Assembly (NCBI RefSeq): GCF_000209655.1 | Contig: NC_015458.1 | Span: forward strand, 2,418,001-2,482,000 | DNA from: Pusillimonas sp. T7-7 | GTDB taxonomy: Bacteria > Pseudomonadota > Gammaproteobacteria > Burkholderiales > Burkholderiaceae_B | Direction of reading: 5' to 3' | Length of the DNA stretch: 64,000 nt | Shown: piece by piece, positions 1 through 7,296 of the stretch | How positions within the stretch are numbered: position 1 is the first letter of the stretch | Layout of the letters: each line of letters opens with the position of its first letter | Program-made: the position numbers and the translations under genes | Notes under the pieces: generated by a model | What the model was told of the DNA's origin: nothing | The model's input: only the letters and a program-made list of their open reading frames with translations | Database searches by the model: none

Positions 1-1570
1 CGCCGAGCGAAACCAGGCCGCCCGTTTCGACGCCACCCGTGCCACCGCTGCCAGCAATGGATTGCCCCAGTGCGCCGTATGCATGATCGCCCTTGGTTGC
101 GATACCCCCATTCAAGGTCAAGGTCACCGTACCCGCATTACCGCCGTTGCCGCCATTGCCGCCCTGTCCTCCCAGAACACTGACAAAATCACCGCCTGTG
201 CCGCCACCGCCGCCAAGCGAGTGGGCGGCAATGCCGGCCGCATAGTCGTTTTGCGTGCTGATTCTTGTTCCTGCGTCAGTGGTTACCGTGACCACGCCCC
301 CCGCCCCTCCATAGCCGCCACCTCCGGCCTGACCGGCCAGGGCGTCGTCATCCCCGCCATCCCCACCCTGTCCGCCTACGCTTTGCGCCAATAGCCCGTA
401 TAGTGTTCCGCCGGTCGTGCTCACGCTGGCGTCGCCGGTAAGGTTGATGGTCGCGTTGTATGCCGATCCGCCCAGGCCGCCGGAGTTGTCCTTAGATGGC
501 CCCTTGCCTCCATTGCCGGCGAAGCTCTGGGCCACCACAGCGGCGCCCTCAATGCCAGGGGCGTTCGCTATATCCATCGTTACATTGGCCGATGAACCCA
601 CCGTCACTATGCCACCACCGCCCCCATCGCCGCCAGGGTCAGAGTTGTCGTTGTCGGTTGTGCTGCCGCCCCCGCCTTGAGCCAGGCCGCGAATCGCGAA
701 CATTTCGACCGCGTCGCCTGAAACGGCATCCCAGTACAGGCTGACGGGTGCGCTGTTATTAATGGTGACCCTGTTGCTATTGCCAGCAAGCCCATTGTCG
801 TTCCCGCCCGTGCCGCCAAGCGATTCAGCCAGTATCGCCCCGCCGTACCCCTGGCCCGCGGCACGATCTTCGGTGGAGGTGCCCAGTGAAATAGCCTGCG
901 TATTTGTAATAGTGACGTCGCCACCTGAACCGCCCGAACCGCCATATTGATCGCCTTCAGCACCACTGTTCTGGTTTCCGCCGTTGGCGCCGACGGTCGA
1001 CGCCCGAAGAGCGATGAACGGAGCACCAAAGTAGCCGAGTGCGCCGTTCAGGGTGATGTTCCCGGAGTTTGTTACATTAACTGTACCCCCGTTACCACCA
1101 CCTCCACCATTTGAATCGTTGTTATCGTTGTTACTGTCGCCCGCGCCGCCGAGCGACTTCGCATAGATGATGTGATTGTAGAAATTAGAGCCGGCGGCAT
1201 TCAGAGTCATGCTGCCATTATTGCTGAACGTCAGGCCGCCGCCCTGGCCGCCATGGCCTTCATCCACACCCAGGCCACCTACTGTGGTAAGGAAATAAAC
1301 ACTGTCTTCATCTGTCGGCGCAGTCGTCGCGGTGGAGATAACGAAGTAGTCATCGTTTGTATAGTTGATGTCCGTCCCCCCCGCCCCGTCCTTCTCGCCA
1401 CTTTTATCCTCGCCATTGGCCGCGTAGAACTCTACGTTTCGCGGCGTGGTCACAGTGTCAGCCAGGGCTGGATAGGCTGCCAACATCAGGGATGCGCCCA
1501 GTGACAAGATCAGGACCAAATGGGCTTGGTTGTTGCCGGAAGTTGCAACTGAATCTTTTGCTTTTCTCAT
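1..1570 (-). CDS. Giant glycine-rich autotransporter-type protein, N-terminal part (3' end outside window)
   Basis: The minus strand stays open from an ATG at 1570 to the window edge, giving 523 residues without a stop. The N terminus carries a signal peptide: basic start (MRKAK), a hydrophobic core around residues 18-36 and an AxA-type site (ALAD, about 35-38). The rest is Gly/Asn/Ser/Thr-rich with very few charged residues and contains a degenerate unit, A-x-S-[LVFI]-[GA]-G-x-G-G, at about residues 137, 248, 347, 395, 449 and 502, with weaker copies near 188 and 292. This is typical of beta-helical passenger domains of very large autotransporters in Burkholderiales, which end in an outer-membrane beta-barrel; that end lies beyond position 1 and was not seen. 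Role (adhesion or biofilm) is inference. A shorter extension upstream of 1570 in another frame is not convincing as the start. Confidence 0.72.
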   Translation of the reverse strand, partial: MRKAKDSVATSGNNQAHLVLILSLGASLMLAAYPALADTVTTPRNVEFYAANGEDKSGEKDGAGGTDINYTNDDYFVISTATTAPTDEDSVYFLTTVGGLGVDEGHGGQGGGLTFSNNGSMTLNAAGSNFYNHIIYAKSLGGAGDSNNDNNDSNGGGGGNGGTVNVTNSGNITLNGALGYFGAPFIALRASTVGANGGNQNSGAEGDQYGGSGGSGGDVTITNTQAISLGTSTEDRAAGQGYGGAILAESLGGTGGNDNGLAGNSNRVTINNSAPVSLYWDAVSGDAVEMFAIRGLAQGGGGSTTDNDNSDPGGDGGGGGIVTVGSSANVTMDIANAPGIEGAAVVAQSFAGNGGKGPSKDNSGGLGGSAYNATINLTGDASVSTTGGTLYGLLAQSVGGQGGDGGDDDALAGQAGGGGYGGAGGVVTVTTDAGTRISTQNDYAAGIAAHSLGGGGGTGGDFVSVLGGQGGNGGNGGNAGTVTLTLNGGIATKGDHAYGALGQSIAGSGGTGGVETGGLVSLG

Positions 1571-1791
1571 TGAGTCTACCTGTCTGGGGTGCGTTGTCGT
1601 GCAAAAGTTTCCCACCAAATAAACCGGGCCGAAATAGTTTTTCGACGAAATAGCTATTTGAGTCGTTGAAATCGCATGGCTTTATTGACTGCAGCAGACA
1701 AACGGATTCACGCAAAGGTCTGCTACAACCTTTGATCGGACGATCAAGAGCAGCCGGCCGGGTGGCAGGCCATTCTGGATAACTTCGCGCG

Positions 1792-3723
1792 CTATGTTGA
1801 AACGCGGAACTGAGTAGACGGCCTGCCGTCGGCATTGTGCTGCACAATGCGAACGGGGCGTCCCTGCGCGTCCAGCTGAATTTGTCCGATACCTGCGCCG
1901 TTCCATAAGCGTTCGCCGTGGTGGCGCTGATCTGGCAGCCGTGGGCTAATGGCCAGGTCCCGCCGCTGGGTGAACCAGTTCAGCGGCGAACGCGGTGAAT
2001 AAAGCCAACGATTAAGACGATCCAGCCAATCCAGCAACCGTCGCGGAAACTCGTTCTTGATGCCGCTGCTGGTGATTTGCCAGATGTGGGGTGTGCGATC
2101 CTGGCCGCGCACCTGCACGTCGTAGGCGAAAGAATAGTGCACGTCGCCCGACAAAATAACGTAATTGCCTGGCGTACGGGAATGGCGAAAGATATTGAGC
2201 ATGACGCTGGCCGCGCCTCGATGCGCCATCCAGTTCTCGGCATCGACCGTCAGCGCATGCCCGGCATAGGTGCATATCCGCTGCACAATCTCTATCAGCT
2301 TGACGCCAAACATAGGCGTCGGCGAGACGATCACGGCTGCGGTTTCGTCCATCAATTCATGCTGCAGTTCGGTCAGCGACTCCCAATCCATCAAGCCCGA
2401 TGGACGGCTGGGCATTCGTCGGCTACGCCAGCGACGGGTACGTGTGTCAAGCACGATGACAGTCGGTTGCGTACGCAATACATAATCCCACTGGTTAAAC
2501 GACAGCAGTCGACCGATCAGTGCGTCTTGAGACACGGCATCAAGCCTGCCTTCGGCGTCTGGCGCTGCGATCAGAACGCTCATGTCGTCAAGCACCTCGT
2601 CGAAGACATCGGGACGATTCCCCCAGCCCTGGCACACCATATAGGCTATCAGCGCGTTACCAACGATGCGTCGTGAGAACGGATGTCCATAGGCAGTGGT
2701 TTCCCACTTGGCCGAAAGATTCCAGTCGTCGGTGATGTCATGGTCGTCGAAAATCATCAGCGTCTGCATGTGGGCGAACAGACGCGCAGCACGCGGCAGA
2801 TCGCTGCAAAAGCCTTGCAAGGCCTTGGCCTCGCGTTGCCAACGGCTTGCATGCTCGGCATCCAGCTTGGGCATGGGCGCCTCGGATACGAGTTGCCATG
2901 GCACAGGCGACCAAGACAGCAGATACAAAGCCATCACCTCTGCCAGCGTCACTAAATGGTTATGGGCATTGGCCGTGGTGAATATCGGCTTTTCCACGCC
3001 GCCAAAGAAGCGCTCGCGCAACGCCTCGTTGGACTTGAATGCAGGCAGGAGGTCTTCCCGTCGGTAATAGCTTGCTGGGTGGACATACAGCGACTCGCTA
3101 TCCGATACGACGGCCCCTTCCAGGCACTCGCCATACAAGCCAAGGCAGCGGATCAGTGCATGGATGGCCGCAAGCATCGGCCCCGCCACGTCATCGGCAT
3201 AGACCTGGTCACCCGACAGCATGAGCATGGCCGGGCGTGCATCGGGCTGACCAATACAGTCTGCCAACAAGCAGTCGGCGCGTGCCAGCCCGTCACGCGA
3301 GGGATGATGCGGCTTGCGGCATGAACCAAACAGGATGTCGTCTGCGCGGCTGCGCAATACCATGCTTGGCCTTGTTTCACCCTCATGCAAGAGATGCGGC
3401 GCCCATTGCGCAATGTTGGCTTCAACACCATCATCCAGCGCTGCAATCAGGTCGTATTGGATCACCGTATCCTGCGGCAGCGGCTCCGGCAAAATGACGT
3501 CAATCAAATGCACGTAGGCATGGCGGCCAATGGGAATCACGCGGCAGCATGACGCATCCAGCGACACACGTTGGGACGCTCCATTGGTGGGTTCGAGCAA
3601 CAGTGTCAGGCTTAACGGCGCGCTGCCGGCAAGCCACAGCACGAGGCGACCTGGCTCCAGGCGGCGCAAGATAGGGCCAGTCAGTACCGGCGGCAAAGCA
3701 TTGAGAGTTGGGGCTTGAATCAA
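1792..3723 (-). CDS. PhoD-like metallophosphatase family protein
   Basis: A 643-residue protein with the metallophosphatase motifs of the alkaline phosphatase D group: FGSCRKP near residue 132, GDQVYADD near 171, DDHDITDDWN near 326 and GDVHYSFAYD near 545. These supply Asp, Asn and His ligands for a di-metal centre, so phosphoester hydrolysis is expected; the substrate is unknown. No signal peptide or Tat motif is visible, unlike secreted PhoD, so a cytoplasmic location is likely. The frame begins with TTG at 3723 and no good ribosome binding site or internal ATG near the N terminus offers a better start, so the exact start is uncertain. A broken second copy of part of this gene lies at 4610-4720 on the same strand. 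The gene stands alone, upstream of the autotransporter on the same strand. Confidence 0.85.
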   Translation of the reverse strand: MIQAPTLNALPPVLTGPILRRLEPGRLVLWLAGSAPLSLTLLLEPTNGASQRVSLDASCCRVIPIGRHAYVHLIDVILPEPLPQDTVIQYDLIAALDDGVEANIAQWAPHLLHEGETRPSMVLRSRADDILFGSCRKPHHPSRDGLARADCLLADCIGQPDARPAMLMLSGDQVYADDVAGPMLAAIHALIRCLGLYGECLEGAVVSDSESLYVHPASYYRREDLLPAFKSNEALRERFFGGVEKPIFTTANAHNHLVTLAEVMALYLLSWSPVPWQLVSEAPMPKLDAEHASRWQREAKALQGFCSDLPRAARLFAHMQTLMIFDDHDITDDWNLSAKWETTAYGHPFSRRIVGNALIAYMVCQGWGNRPDVFDEVLDDMSVLIAAPDAEGRLDAVSQDALIGRLLSFNQWDYVLRTQPTVIVLDTRTRRWRSRRMPSRPSGLMDWESLTELQHELMDETAAVIVSPTPMFGVKLIEIVQRICTYAGHALTVDAENWMAHRGAASVMLNIFRHSRTPGNYVILSGDVHYSFAYDVQVRGQDRTPHIWQITSSGIKNEFPRRLLDWLDRLNRWLYSPRSPLNWFTQRRDLAISPRLPDQRHHGERLWNGAGIGQIQLDAQGRPVRIVQHNADGRPSTQFRVST

Positions 3724-3920
3724 TAGGGGTATGGCAATTTTTTTTAGGCAGAACCAGACTAGTGTAACCGGCGCCCGCTATCTACAACCATTCGTCGTTC
3801 AGCTCCTTCAGATGGAGCGGAAACAGTGGCAACACGGCAGGAAAAGCAGTACAACTATCGGACCAGTCCATCTGATATTCAAACTACCAAGCTATCACAG
3901 TTACTTCAAGGAGCGTTGAC

Positions 3921-4364
3921 ATGAACATCCATGAATCTTTATCAGTATCACGTCGGGCAGTCCTCGCAGCCAGTCTGGCCATGGGGGCATGGGCAATAAG
4001 CGCGGGTGGGGCCGTGGCAGCCGACAGTCAGCTGACGCTCAGCGGCACCCATGAAGTGCCTGCTGTGACGACTTCAGCCAAAGGAAGCGGCACAATCACT
4101 GTAGGCGACGACAAGACTGTCAGCGGCAGCGTGAAGACTTCCGGTATCAGTGCCACCATGGCGCACATACATGAAGCGCCGGCAGGCAAGAACGGTCCGG
4201 TCATCATTCCCTTGGAAAAGAAAGGGGATAACGAGTGGGCCGTACCAGCGAACGCCAAACTTAGCGATGCACAATACAAGTCATATAAAGACGGCAATCT
4301 TTATGTCAACGTGCATAGCGAAGCTCACAAAAGCGGCGAGATTCGCGACCAGATCAAGCCTTGA
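3921..4364 (+). CDS. Secreted CHRD-domain protein
   Basis: This 147-residue protein has an export signal (SRRAVLAASLAMGAWAIS, about residues 10-27; a possible Tat-type double arginine) cleaved after AVAA around residue 34. The mature part is a single CHRD domain: LSGTHEVPAV at the start, MAHIHEAP in the middle, and LYVNVHSEAHKSGEIRDQI at the end, with the conserved histidines. CHRD domains occur in chordin and in many small bacterial periplasmic proteins; no enzymatic role is established. A GGAG ribosome binding site sits 8 bases before the ATG. It stands alone between the phosphatase and the pseudogene scar. Confidence 0.85.
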   Translation: MNIHESLSVSRRAVLAASLAMGAWAISAGGAVAADSQLTLSGTHEVPAVTTSAKGSGTITVGDDKTVSGSVKTSGISATMAHIHEAPAGKNGPVIIPLEKKGDNEWAVPANAKLSDAQYKSYKDGNLYVNVHSEAHKSGEIRDQIKP

Positions 4365-4378
4365 GGGCCCGCCGCCGA

Positions 4379-4618
4379 TTCCTACAGACCATGGCGGCGA
4401 TGAAGCAAGCTGGTCAGCTAAGCTACATCGGCATCACTACATCTGAAGGACGTCGGCACGACGAGCGCGACACGCCTTGCCACCTTGGGGCTGCAGACAT
4501 TCAGGCAAACTCTTGGGCGCAGTTTGTATTGAAGTTTATTGCCTCGCATCCAGCTGTGACTTGCGCCATTCCCGCCACGACACGCGTGGATCATGTCAGG
4601 GAAAACATGGCATCGGCC
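4379..4618 (+). pseudogene. Aldo/keto reductase remnant with large internal deletion
   Basis: Translation on the plus strand gives two pieces typical of one family: MKQAGQLSYIGITTSEGRRHDE, split here as MKQAGQLSYIGITTS then EGRRHDE, a strand-4/5 region of aldo/keto reductases, and WAQFVLKFIASHPAVTCAIP followed by VDHVREN, their C-terminal region. About 90 residues that should lie between them are missing, as are the entire N-terminal half and the catalytic Tyr/Lys/His. There is no start codon with a ribosome binding site. The remnant runs into the phosphatase fragment on the opposite strand, so the whole 4365-4728 interval is a recombination scar rather than a functional gene. Confidence 0.7.
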
Positions 4619-4720
4619 AAACAGAATATCGTCTGCGCGGCTGCGCAATACCACGCTGGGCCTCGTCGATCCGTCATGTAAAGGCTCAAGGCCGCGCAAT
4701 ATAGGGCCAGCCAGTACTGG
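4610..4720 (-). pseudogene. Fragment of a second PhoD-like phosphatase copy
   Basis: Thirty-seven in-frame codons match the intact phosphatase at 1792-3723. The first 13 (PVLAGPILRGLEP) match its residues about 12-24 and the following 24 (LHDGSTRPSVVLRSRADD, ILFGRC) match about 112-134, so roughly 87 codons have been cleanly deleted between them. Nucleotide similarity is high but not perfect, so this is either an older local duplication or a remnant of a divergent paralogue. There is no functional product. Confidence 0.75.
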
Positions 4721-4728
4721 GCTATGAG

Positions 4729-5379
4729 CTACGCCGCCTGATTCAAGCTGCCTATTATCCGGATGGCAACAGCCGACGTATTGCTCATGTGGTCGACGCA
4801 GGCCTGAAAAGCTTCCTGCTCGTTGCTATCCCTGATGGCGTCACCAATACGACGCATCTCTTTAATGGCCTGGCGGATACGGCCTGGCCCCAATATCGAG
4901 ACGGCTCGCAAACGCGAAATTTTGCCGTGAAGATTCTCGAGCATGCTTTTCAGAATGCGGTTGTAGCAGGCCGAAAGCAGCACATCATAAAACAGTTCGA
5001 CCGCTTGCAGTTGCGCCTCTACGTCCTCGCGATTTACAGCGACCTCGAGCGAGTCTAGCGCCCTCTCTAATGCCACACGCTCCGTTTCGCTTGCAAGATT
5101 TATGAAATTTTGTGCCGCTAGGCCCTCCAGCACTGAGCGCACCTGATAAATATCGGCGGCCTCTGACGCATCCAGGGTCGCTACCCTGAAGCCGCGGTTA
5201 GGCTCGTTGGTGACGTATCCATCGCGCAACAAAATTTGTAACGCCTCTCGAACGGACTGACGGCCTGCACCGGTGAACTCACACAACAATCGTTCGGGCA
5301 GCCGGGAACCGGCACGCCATTGGCCTGACAGGATTTGTTTGCGTATGGCCGATACCACCGCTGAGCGCTTCGATTTCAT
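4729..5379 (-). CDS. GntR-family (FadR/FCD) transcriptional regulator
   Basis: A 216-residue regulator with an N-terminal winged helix (residues about 5-70: ILSGQWRAGSRLPERLLCEF, then SVREALQILLRDGYV and a GFRVA wing) and a C-terminal FCD helical bundle for an organic-acid effector (EAADIYQVRSVLEGLAAQ from about 80). It is transcribed divergently from the RraA-like/Bug/SLC13 genes, and a perfect palindrome with the FadR-subfamily pattern lies between them at 5448-5464. It is therefore very probably the local repressor of that operon. The ATG at 5379 is followed by a typical GntR start. Confidence 0.88.
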   Translation of the reverse strand: MKSKRSAVVSAIRKQILSGQWRAGSRLPERLLCEFTGAGRQSVREALQILLRDGYVTNEPNRGFRVATLDASEAADIYQVRSVLEGLAAQNFINLASETERVALERALDSLEVAVNREDVEAQLQAVELFYDVLLSACYNRILKSMLENLHGKISRLRAVSILGPGRIRQAIKEMRRIGDAIRDSNEQEAFQACVDHMSNTSAVAIRIIGSLNQAA

Positions 5380-5447
5380 ATGAAAAGAGGTAAGGCTTGA
5401 CCATCCAAGTATAAATGAATTGACAAGTATTATATTGATGTTATCCC

Positions 5448-5464
5448 TAATTGTCGGACAATTA
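5448..5464. promoter_or_regulatory. Candidate GntR (FadR-type) operator
   Basis: The sequence TAATTGTCGGACAATTA is a perfect 17-base palindrome around a central G and fits the FadR-subfamily consensus TNGTNNNACNA (TTGTCGGACAA). It lies in the AT-rich gap between the divergent GntR gene and the RraA-like gene, 52 bases before the latter's ATG. Confidence 0.7.
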
Positions 5465-5515
5465 ATTCAATACTTACAATCAAAACTGTTACTTTTACGA
5501 CCATTTAAATTTGAT

Positions 5516-6136
5516 ATGCACCCTCTTGCCACTTTGTTCGTAGGTATTCCTACCTCCATCATCAGCGACTCCATGCGCCGAATAGCTGGCCCACGGTCCC
5601 TGACTGCCTACCACGGTAGCGCGCCATTGCTCGGCACCGCCTATACAGTCAGGGTACGTGCTGGCGACAACCTATATATTCACGATTCCCTGCGCAAGGC
5701 ACAGGCCGGCGACGTCCTGGTCATTGACGGCGCAGGCAACACAGACCGAGCCCTGCTTGGTGAAATCATGATGAGTGTCGCCAGAATGCGTGGTCTGGCC
5801 GGGCTGGTCGTAGATGGTGCCATACGCGATTGCAGCGTGATCAGACAAGAAGGCTTTCCCTGCTACGCCAGAGCAGTCACACACAGAGGCCCGCTTAAGA
5901 ACGGTCCGGGCGAACTGAACGTGCCGGTGTCAATAGACGGTTGCGTAGTGGCTCCCGGGGATATTGTTGCGGGCGATGACGATGGCGTCGTGTTTATCCC
6001 GCCAGACCTGGCTGAATCCGTTGCAGCAGCATCCCGCAAGAAGATGCAAGCCGAAGCAGAGGTATTGGCCGGCATCGCCAAAGGCGAATACGACGACGCC
6101 TGGATCGACCAAGCCCTGAAAAACCAGTTGGTTTGA
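5516..6136 (+). CDS. RraA-like / 4-hydroxy-4-methyl-2-oxoglutarate aldolase family protein
   Basis: A 206-residue protein of the RraA/HMG-aldolase fold. The hallmark LLGEIMM...RGLAGLVVDGAIRD (about residues 78-105) contains the Arg-Asp pair that binds pyruvate and the divalent metal in the aldolases, and a typical PGDIVAGDDDGVVFIP stretch follows near 147-162. Such enzymes cleave 4-carboxy-4-hydroxy-2-oxoadipate or 4-hydroxy-4-methyl-2-oxoglutarate, or decarboxylate oxaloacetate; true RraA proteins inhibit RNase E. With a C-terminal tail and an organic-acid receptor and carrier next door, an aldolase or decarboxylase is more likely than RNase regulation. I chose the ATG at 5516 because the in-frame upstream part covers the operator and is AT-rich. 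Confidence 0.8.
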   Translation: MHPLATLFVGIPTSIISDSMRRIAGPRSLTAYHGSAPLLGTAYTVRVRAGDNLYIHDSLRKAQAGDVLVIDGAGNTDRALLGEIMMSVARMRGLAGLVVDGAIRDCSVIRQEGFPCYARAVTHRGPLKNGPGELNVPVSIDGCVVAPGDIVAGDDDGVVFIPPDLAESVAAASRKKMQAEAEVLAGIAKGEYDDAWIDQALKNQLV

Positions 6137-6186
6137 GATTTCCATTTTTGATATTACAACTACTACATACCGGAGGCACTAGCCTT

Positions 6187-7176
6187 ATGCACCCTATCCG
6201 ACGCACACTATTCAAGACACTTTTGGCAAGCACCGTTGTTGGCTTATTCGGCACGACAGCTATGGCGGCAGACCAGCCCTATCCTTCCAAGCCAATAAAA
6301 CTGGTCGTCCCCTGGTCTCCAGGAGGAGCCACCGACATCCTGGGTCGTATGATCGCAAAAGGTCTGACCGAGCGGATCGGCCAAACCGTCGTCGTGGAAA
6401 ACCAAGCGGGGGCCGGGGGCAATATTGGCACGACATCGTTTGTACGCCAGGAGCCCGATGGCTATACGCTGCTCGTGGCCACCAGCTCGACCAATGCCGC
6501 CAATCCTCATCTCTACAAACAACTGGGATTCGATCCCGCCAACGATTTCGCGCCCGTCGCATTTGTGGCGAAAATCCCCAACGTACTCGAGGTGCCTAAA
6601 TCATCAAAGTTCAAGAGCTATAAAGAGCTTATAGACTACGCCAAAGCACACCCTGGCGAGCTCAACTATGGTTCCGCCGGTGTCGGATCTTCCCAGCACC
6701 TGGCGGCCTCGCTGCTCAAGCACCTGACCGATGCCGATATCGTACACATCCCTTTCAAAGGCAGCGGCCCCGCCGCCTCGGCACTTATGGGTGGCGAACA
6801 ACTGGATTTCATGATTGATACAGGCTCGGTCAATCAAGTGAAGGCCGGTTCGTTGCGTGCATTGGCTGTGGCATCGGAAGAACGCACTGTTGCCTTACCC
6901 GAAGTGCCTACTTTCGCTGAACTGGGCATGCCCAAAATGATTGCCTTTGCCTGGTACGGTATTGTCGCCCCAGCCGGAACACCTGACGAAATCGTTACCT
7001 ATCTGAACAAAGAGATTAACGCCGTGGTGCAGTCACCTGAAGTCAAGCAACACCTCGAGGGTATGGGTGCACAGGTGCCGCCGCCTGAAGATGCAAAGAA
7101 TTTTGCAAACTTTATTCAAAGCGAACTGAAACGCTACGGCGATCTGATCAAGATGTCTGGTGCCAAAATGGAATAA
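6187..7176 (+). CDS. Bug/TctC-family periplasmic solute receptor
   Basis: A 329-residue receptor with signal peptide (RRTLFKTLLASTVVGLFG, AMA-A cleavage near residue 27), followed by the family opening YPSKPIKLVVPWSPGGATD and VVENQAGAGGNIG, and the domain-crossing HIPFKGSGPAASALMGGE. Bug receptors bind carboxylated solutes in a Venus-flytrap cleft. A GGAGG site 12 bases before the ATG at 6187 decides the start. It lies between the RraA-like gene and an SLC13 carrier, so it probably captures, or senses, the substrate of that cassette; no tctA/tctB membrane genes accompany it. Confidence 0.9.
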   Translation: MHPIRRTLFKTLLASTVVGLFGTTAMAADQPYPSKPIKLVVPWSPGGATDILGRMIAKGLTERIGQTVVVENQAGAGGNIGTTSFVRQEPDGYTLLVATSSTNAANPHLYKQLGFDPANDFAPVAFVAKIPNVLEVPKSSKFKSYKELIDYAKAHPGELNYGSAGVGSSQHLAASLLKHLTDADIVHIPFKGSGPAASALMGGEQLDFMIDTGSVNQVKAGSLRALAVASEERTVALPEVPTFAELGMPKMIAFAWYGIVAPAGTPDEIVTYLNKEINAVVQSPEVKQHLEGMGAQVPPPEDAKNFANFIQSELKRYGDLIKMSGAKME

Positions 7177-7296
7177 AGCTAACGATTAAGATGGTCGTGT
7201 TCGCAAGGGTATGATTGCCATTTACTGCTGTCCCCGTGACAGCAGTGTTGGTACGGCGTGCCAAACCGCCACATCCCGCGAACCGGAGCCCCTAGC

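Noticed and set aside
62..1029. Several open frames on both strands over the first kilobase, including proline-rich plus-strand frames
   Set aside because: They are antisense or out-of-frame readings of the glycine-rich autotransporter gene, whose frame runs unbroken with a signal peptide from 1570 to the edge.
3731..3919. Short plus-strand frame of 62 codons before the CHRD gene
   Set aside because: No ribosome binding site, no recognisable domain, and it ends directly before a well-supported gene; more likely the leader region.
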